Shown here: piece by piece, positions 8,648 through 14,614 of the stretch
Layout: every line of letters starts with the position of its first letter
How positions within the stretch are numbered: position 1 is the stretch's first letter
NCBI GenBank assembly: GCA_937900065.1
Contig: CALCDS010000003.1
Coordinates: 1-14,614 of the forward strand
Direction: 5' to 3'
Length of the DNA: 14,614 bases
Source of the DNA: an uncultured Clostridiaceae bacterium
GTDB lineage: Bacteria > Bacillota > Clostridia > Clostridiales > Oxobacteraceae
Notes under the pieces: generated by a model
What the model saw: only the letters and a program-made list of their open reading frames with translations
What the model was told of the DNA's origin: nothing
Databases searched by the model: none
Program-made: the position numbers and the translations under genes

Positions 8648-9655
8648 ATGGATGAAGAAAAGAAAGTCATATTCAGCGGAGTGCAGCCGTCGGGAAACTT
8701 GACGATCGGCAATTACCTGGGGGCTTTGAAAAATTGGGTGCTCCTGCAGGATGATTATAGATGCTACTTTTCCGTAGTAGATTTGCATGCGATAACCGTG
8801 AGGCAGGAACCTAAAAGCTTGAGAGAAAAAACGCTTGAAGTTCTGGCGTTATATCTGGCAGTGGGACTTGACCCGGAGAAAAACACTATTTTCATACAAT
8901 CCCATGTTCCGGCTCACTCTGAAGCAGCATGGATATTGAATTGCTTCACATATATGGGAGAGTTAAGCCGGATGACTCAGTTCAAGGATAAGGCGGCAAA
9001 GCATCAGGACAATATAAATGCAGGACTGCTCACGTATCCTGTGCTCATGGCTGCAGACATACTGCTTTATCAGACCGATTTGGTGCCTATTGGAGCCGAC
9101 CAGAAGCAGCATCTGGAACTGGCGCGCAATATTGCGCAGAGGTTCAACAATATATACAGCCCTACATTTAAGATACCCGAGCCGTTTATAGGAAATGAGG
9201 GTGCAAGGATAATGAGCCTTCAGGATCCTGCCAAGAAGATGTCAAAATCCGATGAGAATGAAAACGGATACATATTGATAATGGATCCGCCGGATGTCAT
9301 AAAGAGAAAGATTCAAAGAGCTGTGACCGATAATCTCGGCACAGTCAAATATGCGGATGAACAGCCTGGAGTCAAAAATCTTATTTCCATATATTCGGCT
9401 GTAGCCGGCATGCCTTCTGATGAAATCGAGAACAAATATAAAGGTGCAGGCTATGCCAAATTCAAGCAGGATTTAGCTGAAGCTTTGATCGAGGAGCTTA
9501 AACCTGTTCAGGAAAAATGCAATGACCTTCTTAAAAATAAAGACTATCTGAAAAAGATTTACAGTGACGGGGCGGAAAGAGCGGCAAAGGTGGCATATAA
9601 AACCCTTCGCAAGATGCAAAAAAAGATAGGATTTATACCATATCTGGCAAAATAA
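8648..9655 (+). CDS. trpS: Tryptophanyl-tRNA synthetase
   Basis: This is a class I aminoacyl-tRNA synthetase that charges tRNA-Trp with tryptophan in an ATP-dependent reaction. At 335 residues it has normal bacterial length (E. coli 334). The N-terminus FSGVQPSGNLTIGNYLGAL carries the HIGH-equivalent TIGN at 19-22. KMSKS is intact at 197-201. Asp137 in MAADILLY corresponds to the residue that recognises the indole NH in Bacillus enzymes, and GADQKQHLEL follows. The start is ATG 8648 behind AGGAGG (8633-8638, 9-nt spacing). A second ATG at 8644 is out of frame and stops after three codons. The gene sits alone between two terminators. The gap between the adhE terminator and the start is only 82 nt, too short for a T-box leader, so regulation differs from many Firmicute synthetase genes. 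All signature motifs are intact. Confidence 0.97.
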   Translation: MDEEKKVIFSGVQPSGNLTIGNYLGALKNWVLLQDDYRCYFSVVDLHAITVRQEPKSLREKTLEVLALYLAVGLDPEKNTIFIQSHVPAHSEAAWILNCFTYMGELSRMTQFKDKAAKHQDNINAGLLTYPVLMAADILLYQTDLVPIGADQKQHLELARNIAQRFNNIYSPTFKIPEPFIGNEGARIMSLQDPAKKMSKSDENENGYILIMDPPDVIKRKIQRAVTDNLGTVKYADEQPGVKNLISIYSAVAGMPSDEIENKYKGAGYAKFKQDLAEALIEELKPVQEKCNDLLKNKDYLKKIYSDGAERAAKVAYKTLRKMQKKIGFIPYLAK

Positions 9656-9683
9656 AAAATGGGCTATTTCACATCCATAACCC

Positions 9684-9709
9684 AAAGCCTGCACATGCAG
9701 GCTTTTTTT
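9684..9709 (+). terminator. Intrinsic terminator after trpS
   Basis: AAAGCCTGC (9684-9692) pairs with GCAGGCTTT (9697-9705) around an ACAT tetraloop, and seven T follow (9703-9709). It lies 28 bp after trpS and 10 bp before the end of the convergent transporter gene. In the minus direction the hairpin is followed by only three T, so it should stop minus-strand transcripts less well. Confidence 0.93.
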
Positions 9710-9719
9710 GTATCCATGT

Positions 9720-11366
9720 TTAATCGGATATTTCGGGTGCACCTTCAGTTGATGTGATGTTTATTTTATATATGTGGTCTGCAACTCTTTCAAGATAGTT
9801 TACAAGGTCTGAATAGAGAACTCCGGATTCTACGCTGCAAGCGCCGTTTTCAAGCCTTGCAAGGTGGGTTTTTAAAATGTTTTCAGCCATGGAATCGATT
9901 TTGGATTCGAGCTCCATGTTTTTGTAAATCAAACCTGTGTTTTTGCTGTCGAGAAGTTCTATCGCATTATCAAACATCTGGATTATTACCGACTGCATAC
10001 CTTTCAGCTCGTCCACAGCGTCCTTGCTAAAAGTAAGCTGCCTGTCTATTTTGGTAGTGGCCAAGCCAACCATATCGATTGCATGGTCTCCTATACGCTC
10101 GATATTGTTTATGTTGTTTATCATGACAGGTACAAGAGCGGAAAGACGGTCTGAAAGCGGCCTCTTTGATATGTCAACTATATATGATGTAATATCCTTT
10201 TGAAGAGTGTTTATCGTGACTTCATATTTTTTTACGGTTTCCAGTGATTTTTCGTCATTTGTATAAAAAGCTTGCATAACATTGTTTATCATTTTCTTTA
10301 CGATTTCAGCACCCCTCCTCGTTTCCGAAAGCGATGCCTGGAAAGCAGCTACAGGCGTGTCTAAAAGAAGATCATTAAGATAAATAGGAGTATCTTCATC
10401 TTCATTGCCCTTGCTTCTTATTAAGGTTTCCAAAAGCTTTACATACTGATTTGTTAAAGGTAAGAATATGACTGCGCTAAGCACATTGAATATTGTATGT
10501 GCATTTGCTATTTGAGCGTTTATAGCATTGCTGGGCTGCAGATAAAGCGTGGTAACTTGTACAATTTTTACAAAGAAGGGCAATATTAAAGCTACAAGCA
10601 CAACCCCGAATATATTATAAAGGGTATGCGCCCATGCCGTACGCCTTGCATTTATATTTCCGGTAAGGCTTGCAAGTTGAGCCGTTACACATGTTCCTAT
10701 ATTGTCGCCAAGCATTATGCATATTGAAGCTCTAAGGTCTAAAAGCCCGGCCTGAGCAAGTATCATTGTAAGACCTATGGTGGCGCTGCTGCTGTGTACC
10801 AATGCTGTTGCCACAGCGCCCATCAATATGGCGATAGGGGGTATTGAACCGTAATGTTCAAAGAAATATTTCAAGGTTTCGCTTTTCTCCAATATTGGGA
10901 CACCCTGGTTCAGTATCTTTAATCCCAAAAACATCATTCCAAATCCCATTAAGGCGTCTCCAAAATTTTTTGCCGTTTTATTTTTCGATAAATAGCTGAT
11001 CAAAAAACCTATACCGAGGACCGGTAATGCAATATCGGTCAGTTTGAATTGAAAACTGAATGCCATAAGTTGTGCTGTAATAGTGGTGCCTATATTAGCT
11101 CCATATATTATTCCTATTGCCTGAGGGAGCTTCATCAAGCCTGCATTTACAAAACCTACTGTAAGTACGGTAATTGCGGTACTGCTTTGTACAAGGGCCG
11201 TGAGAAATGTTCCTACAAGGAATGCGCTCCATACTTTTCCGGTCAATACCGAAAGTATCTTTTTCATCATTTCACCTGAAGCTTTTTCCAAGCCTTCGCC
11301 CATCTTGTCGACGCCGTACATGAGTAAAGCCGTACCGCCAATCAGTCCAAAAATCAATTCTCTCAT
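9720..11366 (-). CDS. Na+/phosphate cotransporter family protein with PhoU-like tail
   Basis: This 548-residue membrane protein belongs to the SLC34-related NptA/YjbB group, which moves inorganic phosphate with sodium. Residues 1 to about 315 are hydrophobic segments holding the family's internal repeat: VQSSTA (59-64) with GANIGTT (89-95), and VHSSSA (190-195) with GDNIGTC (220-226). Residues about 340-548 form a soluble helical domain with two PhoU signatures, NIERIGDHAID (421-431) and YLERVADH (524-531). Bacterial members of this length usually carry such a tail. The start is ATG 11366 behind GGAGG (11373-11377 on the complement), 6 nt away. The gene is single, convergent with trpS and divergent from the mutase. 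Whether it imports or exports phosphate cannot be told from sequence; E. coli YjbB is an exporter. No Pho-box-like repeat was recognised upstream. Confidence 0.92.
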   Translation of the reverse strand: MRELIFGLIGGTALLMYGVDKMGEGLEKASGEMMKKILSVLTGKVWSAFLVGTFLTALVQSSTAITVLTVGFVNAGLMKLPQAIGIIYGANIGTTITAQLMAFSFQFKLTDIALPVLGIGFLISYLSKNKTAKNFGDALMGFGMMFLGLKILNQGVPILEKSETLKYFFEHYGSIPPIAILMGAVATALVHSSSATIGLTMILAQAGLLDLRASICIMLGDNIGTCVTAQLASLTGNINARRTAWAHTLYNIFGVVLVALILPFFVKIVQVTTLYLQPSNAINAQIANAHTIFNVLSAVIFLPLTNQYVKLLETLIRSKGNEDEDTPIYLNDLLLDTPVAAFQASLSETRRGAEIVKKMINNVMQAFYTNDEKSLETVKKYEVTINTLQKDITSYIVDISKRPLSDRLSALVPVMINNINNIERIGDHAIDMVGLATTKIDRQLTFSKDAVDELKGMQSVIIQMFDNAIELLDSKNTGLIYKNMELESKIDSMAENILKTHLARLENGACSVESGVLYSDLVNYLERVADHIYKINITSTEGAPEISD

Positions 11367-11664
11367 ATTAATCCTCCATGTTTAATTTTTCATGGTGCAA
11401 AAGTGGCCATAAAGACAAATCAAAAGCCTGCTTCATGTTTCTATAACAGGCGATTGTTTATGTAAATTATATAAAGTATTACATGGATTTTAAACTAGAG
11501 CATATCCTTATACATTATATAATGAAACCATATGTTTTAAAAGATGTATAAAGAGATATTTTGCATAAAAAGTTGCATACGATTGCACGATAGATTTAGA
11601 GTATACTTTTTTATGCATTTGGATTATATTATAAAATGTACCCAAAATGTTGAGAGGTGATATA
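11367..11664. promoter_or_regulatory. Divergent intergenic region with repeated TTGCAT boxes
   Basis: This gap of about 300 bp must hold promoters for the minus-strand transporter and the plus-strand mutase. For the transporter, TATAAT reads on the minus strand at 11471-11466 with a weak TTTAAA 17 bp upstream. Towards the mutase are three direct repeats, TTGCAT (11561), TTGCAT (11573) and TTGCAC (11583), then TATACT (11602-11607) and TATAAA (11630-11635). None of these forms a clean sigma-A pair. The palindrome ATTATATAAT lies at 11514-11523. No coding sequence or convincing terminator was seen. Confidence 0.35.
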
Positions 11665-13191
11665 TTGGATAAGGCATTTTATGAGTTGCAAAACGGCAGC
11701 GATATAAGAGGAATTGCTTTAGAAGGAGTACAAGGCCAGAGAGTGAACCTGACAGGAGAAAGGGTTAAGGCAATATCAAAAGCTTTTGCAGTATGGCTTT
11801 CTAAAAGGGCAGGCAAAGACATAACGGATCTTAGAATATCCATTGGAATGGACTCGAGACTTTCAAGTCCAAGCATAAAAAAGAAGGCATCTGAAGGTTT
11901 GATAGATTCAGGATGCAATGTATATGATTTTGCCATGGCCTCAACTCCTGCAATGTTCATGTCCACTGTGACGGACGGATATAAATACGATGGCGCAGTA
12001 ATGATAACGGCAAGCCATCTTCCATACAACAGGAATGGAATGAAGTTTTTCACTCTAAATGGAGGACTTGAGAAAGAGGAAATAACGGCTGTTCTGGATA
12101 TTGCGGCATCAGGAGAGTATAAAACTTCAAGCAAGAGAGGCACTGTTTGTGACGTTGATTTCATGTCGGTGTATTCAAAGCTGCTTGTCGATAAGATAAG
12201 AAACAATATAAAAGGTGTATCCGACAGCATGCTGCCTTTAAAAGGATTTAAGATTGTGGTCGATGCAGGCAACGGTGCAGGAGGCTTCTTTGTTGAAAAA
12301 GTATTGAAACCCCTTGGCGCGGACACGTCAGGAAGTCTGTTTTTAGATCCTGACGGAAGGTTCCCAAACCATATTCCAAATCCTGAAAATTCCGAAGCAA
12401 TGGGCTTTATTGTAAGAGCGGTCAAGGAGGCTAAGGCAGACCTTGGGATAATATTCGATGCTGATGTCGACAGGGCCGGTGCGGTTACGGGAAGCGGAAT
12501 TGCAATAAATAGAAATCGGCTTATTGCAATGATGGCTGCAATCGTGCTTAAGGAGCATCCAAACTCCATAATAGTTACCGATTCCGTAACATCCTCGGGT
12601 TTAAAGAAATTTATTGAGGACTTGGGAGGCATACATCACAGGTTTAAGCGCGGATACAAGAATGTGATAGACGAGGGAATACGTTTAAACAGCATTGGCA
12701 AGGAATGCTATCTTGCGATGGAAACATCAGGTCATGGAGCGCTTAAGGAAAATTATTTCTTAGATGACGGAGCATACCTTGTCACCAAGATATTGATTGC
12801 AATGGCAAATCTAAAGCTTAAGGAAGGAAAAAATATTGAAACCATAATCGAAAAGCTGAAGGAGCCATTGGAGGCGGAAGAGTTCAGATTGAAGATATCA
12901 ACAGATGATTTCAAAGAATATGGGTCTAAAATAATTTCAGACCTTGGAGCGTATGTTAAAACCGTTTCTGACTGGAAAGTTGAGCCTAAAAATTATGAGG
13001 GTATAAGAGTCTCAATAGGAGATGGGGACGGATGGTTTCTTTTAAGATTGTCTCTTCATGAACCTTTGATGCCTTTAAATATCGAGTCCAATTCAAGAGG
13101 CGGGGTTAAGGCGGCTGCATTGAAGCTTTTGAAGTTTCTAGAAAATTATAAGAGCCTTGATCTTGCACCGATTAAAGATTACTTAAAATAG
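11665..13191 (+). CDS. Phosphomannomutase/phosphoglucomutase family protein
   Basis: This is a cytoplasmic alpha-D-phosphohexomutase that moves phosphate between C6 and C1 of a hexose (glucose or mannose), supplying precursors for nucleotide sugars. It has 508 residues from the TTG at 11665. That start follows AGAGGTG (11653-11659) by 5 nt. An in-frame ATG at 11647 would add six residues but has no ribosome binding site. Key parts: phosphoserine loop TASHLP with Ser117; metal loop DADVDR (Asp265, 267, 269); sugar loop ETSGH (353-357). The C-terminal phosphate loop reads RLSLHEP (461-467), where classical enzymes have R-x-S-G/N-T-E/T-P. TASHLP also differs from the usual ASHNP. The substrate is therefore uncertain, although the catalytic core is intact. 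The neighbours do not define a pathway; the upstream glucan synthase would use UDP-glucose made from glucose 1-phosphate. Confidence 0.88.
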   Translation: MDKAFYELQNGSDIRGIALEGVQGQRVNLTGERVKAISKAFAVWLSKRAGKDITDLRISIGMDSRLSSPSIKKKASEGLIDSGCNVYDFAMASTPAMFMSTVTDGYKYDGAVMITASHLPYNRNGMKFFTLNGGLEKEEITAVLDIAASGEYKTSSKRGTVCDVDFMSVYSKLLVDKIRNNIKGVSDSMLPLKGFKIVVDAGNGAGGFFVEKVLKPLGADTSGSLFLDPDGRFPNHIPNPENSEAMGFIVRAVKEAKADLGIIFDADVDRAGAVTGSGIAINRNRLIAMMAAIVLKEHPNSIIVTDSVTSSGLKKFIEDLGGIHHRFKRGYKNVIDEGIRLNSIGKECYLAMETSGHGALKENYFLDDGAYLVTKILIAMANLKLKEGKNIETIIEKLKEPLEAEEFRLKISTDDFKEYGSKIISDLGAYVKTVSDWKVEPKNYEGIRVSIGDGDGWFLLRLSLHEPLMPLNIESNSRGGVKAAALKLLKFLENYKSLDLAPIKDYLK

Positions 13192-13200
13192 TGTTTAGTG

Positions 13201-13244
13201 ATTTTCCCGGCATCTGGCTTGAAATCGCCTGATACCGGGAAAAT
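13201..13244. repeat. Long hairpin between convergent genes, no T run
   Basis: ATTTTCCCGG (13201-13210) is the exact reverse complement of CCGGGAAAAT (13235-13244). The pairing can extend inward with ATC/GAT and GGC/GCC, leaving an 8-nt loop. It lies 10 bp after the mutase stop and 29 bp after the stop of the gerQ-like gene on the other strand. A-rich rather than T-rich sequence follows in both directions. It is probably a transcript end or stability element shared by both genes, but not a textbook intrinsic terminator. Confidence 0.6.
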
Positions 13245-13273
13245 AATTAAAATATGTCTGATTAGAATATAGA

Positions 13274-13696
13274 TTATGCAAAAAAAGTTATGAATTTTAT
13301 GGAATATATATCGCAAAGCATTTTGTCATCCGTGCCTTCAGGTTCTATTATGATATAGCTGATTCCAACATCAGTAAGTCTACCAAGCCTGTCTGTGAGT
13401 ACATTTGTTCCTATAAGGAATTCTATTCTCACTTTTTTGCCTATTTGTGTTTTCAAATATGCTTGTGTAAAACCTATGTCGCTCATCACCGTAGGTCCGC
13501 CTTCCTGTGAGAGGCTCACCGGAGGGGGTTGTACCGTAACAGGCGCAGGAGTAACGGGCTCGACAGGTTGGCCTGGTGTTTTACCGGGTACGGGAGGCAA
13601 TTCCTGAGCCGGCTGATTTGATGGAGCTGTGGGTGCTGCTGCAGATGCAGCCTTTTGGGGTGGAGCTATATAGCTGGGATAAAAATATGGATACAT
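13274..13696 (-). CDS. gerQ: GerQ-like spore coat protein
   Basis: This 140-residue protein has two parts. Residues 1 to about 70 are low-complexity, rich in Pro, Ala and Gln, after a Tyr-rich start (MYPYFYPSYI). Residues about 74-140 form a small beta-rich domain (AYLKTQIGKKVRIEF, then YIIIEPEG and IKFITFF). Its pattern fits the C-terminal domain of Bacillus GerQ, a coat protein needed for CwlJ to localise and work. No signal peptide is seen. The start is ATG 13696 behind AGGAGG (complement of 13704-13709), 7 nt away. It lies 105 bp downstream of the cwlJ gene on the same strand, the same order as in B. subtilis, which supports the name more than the weak similarity does. The Lys cluster at the Bacillus GerQ N-terminus, used for transglutaminase crosslinking, is absent; the first lysine is Lys15. 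No clear sigma-E or sigma-K promoter was found. Confidence 0.72.
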   Translation of the reverse strand: MYPYFYPSYIAPPQKAASAAAPTAPSNQPAQELPPVPGKTPGQPVEPVTPAPVTVQPPPVSLSQEGGPTVMSDIGFTQAYLKTQIGKKVRIEFLIGTNVLTDRLGRLTDVGISYIIIEPEGTDDKMLCDIYSIKFITFFA

Positions 13697-13801
13697 TTAT
13701 CTTCCTCCTTATAATTTAATGGCAGGGGATGCTTTTTACCAAATCATGCATATATCCGTAAGACTGCTTTAGGGAATACATGCTTTACAATTTCTATAAA
13801 T

Positions 13802-14245
13802 TTAAGTCATGTAATATAGTTCAGTGGGGATGTAAAAACAATGTTCTCCTATACGGTTTATTATTGAACCGGTGCCATTGCGGGGGAATATTGTAGGACA
13901 TGATGGAGAAAAAGGGTTGAAATACCACAGGGCTTGCCCAATTCCCCATAGCTTATTGCCGGATAAAGCCCAGTCTGCGATATCATAATGTATCTGTTCA
14001 GGAGGGTTTGCCCATATGGTCTGTAAATTAGTGCGGCCTCCAAGAATTGAACTCATACAGTCAAACTGTCCCGGTTGAAAAATAACCTTTCTCAAGTCCC
14101 CTTGGCATATCCTCAAGTATTCGCCCGCGGACACATTCACTCTGTTCATTATTACACAGGCGACGGCCCTCATGCCGTTATCCCCTTCTCCGCCTGCTTC
14201 ACATTTTATTATCCTTGCGAATAGTTCTCTTGTTGAAAAAGCCAT
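13802..14245 (-). CDS. cwlJ: Spore cortex hydrolase CwlJ (SleB/CwlJ family)
   Basis: This 147-residue protein matches CwlJ in length (B. subtilis 142) and along its whole sequence. The family (Hydrolase_2) degrades the muramic-lactam-containing cortex peptidoglycan during germination. Glu16 in KCEAGGEGDNGMR matches the family's catalytic glutamate. Later landmarks are MNRV (33-36), FQPGQFDC (56-63), ALWYFNP (105-111) and HCFYIPT (135-141). There is no signal peptide and no peptidoglycan-binding domain. This fits CwlJ, made in the mother cell and placed in the coat, rather than SleB. I chose ATG 14245 because GGGGG (complement of 14252-14256) lies 6 nt upstream; an upstream ATG at 14311 would add 22 unrelated residues without a ribosome site. 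The gene is followed by the gerQ-like gene, its probable partner. CwlJ in Bacillus responds to Ca-dipicolinate; whether this one does is unknown. Confidence 0.9.
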   Translation of the reverse strand: MAFSTRELFARIIKCEAGGEGDNGMRAVACVIMNRVNVSAGEYLRICQGDLRKVIFQPGQFDCMSSILGGRTNLQTIWANPPEQIHYDIADWALSGNKLWGIGQALWYFNPFSPSCPTIFPRNGTGSIINRIGEHCFYIPTELYYMT

Positions 14246-14468
14246 GTAAATCCCCCTTAATGAACAATCGATAATAACAGTATATTCAGCTTCATATATA
14301 AAGGTACACAATTTTTAAGCCAAACTAAAAAATGCTGCCCGATTCAAAGAGTCTATATATTCAGATAGGCGGATTCCATAGCACTGCTCCTGCCAACTGA
14401 TGGCAGCTGTATGGTTTTACTTTAAACTATGTTTTTGTGCATTCAGGCAGATAATCCGTAAAAAAATC
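14246..14468. other. Upstream region of cwlJ, no gene seen
   Basis: This stretch holds the ribosome binding site and presumably the sporulation promoter of the minus-strand cwlJ. I could not match a clear sigma-E or sigma-K pair. The only structure noted is a 6-bp hairpin, CTGCCA (14390-14395) with TGGCAG (14401-14406) around ACTGA. It lacks an adjacent T run. Short open frames here have no ribosome site. Confidence 0.5.
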
Positions 14469-14497
14469 TTGATTTGCAAATGTGAATATGGTATCAT
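14469..14497 (+). promoter_or_regulatory. Sigma-A-like promoter reading toward the right edge
   Basis: TTGATT (14469-14474) and TATCAT (14492-14497) are separated by exactly 17 bp. Each matches the consensus at four or five positions. Transcription would start near 14504 and run straight into the terminator ending at 14578. No credible reading frame begins between them. Confidence 0.5.
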
Positions 14498-14526
14498 TTA
14501 TTTTATAGTTTTGAAGATGATTTACG

Positions 14527-14578
14527 AGAGCAAAGGCGTTCTCAAAAACATGTTTTTGAGGACGCCTTCTCTTTTTTT
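14527..14578 (+). terminator. Strong intrinsic terminator near right edge
   Basis: AAGGCGTTCTCAAAAACA (14533-14550) pairs with TGTTTTTGAGGACGCCTT (14551-14568) with only one G-T wobble. The pairing can extend through AGAG/CTCT past a CA bulge. Seven T follow (14572-14578). The central 20 bp (14541-14560) are perfectly palindromic. No plus-strand gene precedes it within the window. It therefore ends either a short RNA from the promoter at 14469 or the leader of a gene beyond the edge. Confidence 0.85.
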
Positions 14579-14614
14579 GAAAATCAGATTATGTTGTGTA
14601 AGGCGTTGATTTTT

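Noticed and set aside
11679..12632. A 317-codon minus-strand open frame opposite the mutase gene
   Set aside because: It is a mirror of the mutase codon pattern, rich in Ser/Pro/Ile, with no recognisable domain. The plus-strand protein has all the mutase motifs.
14246..14311. Longer start for cwlJ adding 22 residues
   Set aside because: There is no ribosome site before the upstream ATG, whereas the ATG at 14245 has a strong one. The protein from 14245 matches CwlJ from its first residues.
14390..14406. Small hairpin as a terminator
   Set aside because: It has only a 6-bp stem with no adjacent T run on either strand, and no gene ends there.
14400..14609. A 69-codon plus-strand frame near the right edge
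   Set aside because: It has no Shine-Dalgarno site, its translation is low in complexity and Cys/Arg-rich, and it runs through the promoter and the strong terminator hairpin.

Overview
The window looks like part of the chromosome of an anaerobic, endospore-forming member of the Clostridia. The evidence is moderately AT-rich DNA, strong Shine-Dalgarno sites with some TTG starts, a fermentative AdhE behind a perfect Rex-type operator, and a cwlJ-gerQ spore germination pair. There are seven credible protein genes, no rRNA or tRNA, no CRISPR array, and no insertion sequence or phage gene.

Layout, left to right. (1) The C-terminal two thirds of a giant cyclic beta-1,2-glucan synthase (+) runs in from the left edge. 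Its cyclization (GH189) domain and GH94 phosphorylase-like part are visible; the membrane glycosyltransferase part is off-window. (2) A 269-bp gap holds a long-range inverted repeat, then a perfect TTGTTAA-N4-TTAACAA Rex operator and a -10 box. (3) adhE (+), bifunctional acetaldehyde/alcohol dehydrogenase, ends at a strong intrinsic terminator. (4) trpS (+), tryptophanyl-tRNA synthetase, has its own terminator. (5) A Na+/phosphate cotransporter with a PhoU-like tail lies on the minus strand, convergent with trpS. (6) A divergent ~300-bp gap leads to a phosphohexomutase of the PMM/PGM superfamily (+) with an unusual phosphate loop. (7) A long hairpin separates it from the convergent minus-strand pair cwlJ and gerQ-like. 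(8) The last ~370 bp hold no gene, but do hold a sigma-A-like promoter about 75 bp before a very strong plus-strand terminator.

The genes are mostly independent transcription units. Functional links are limited. The phosphohexomutase could interconvert hexose 6- and 1-phosphates, which feed UDP-glucose, the donor for glucan synthesis. AdhE reoxidises NADH under Rex control. CwlJ and the GerQ-like protein probably act together in the spore coat for cortex hydrolysis at germination. I see no obviously new multi-gene system. The best leads are the orphan promoter/terminator unit at the right edge, the structured repeat before adhE, the divergent GerQ, and the atypical mutase.
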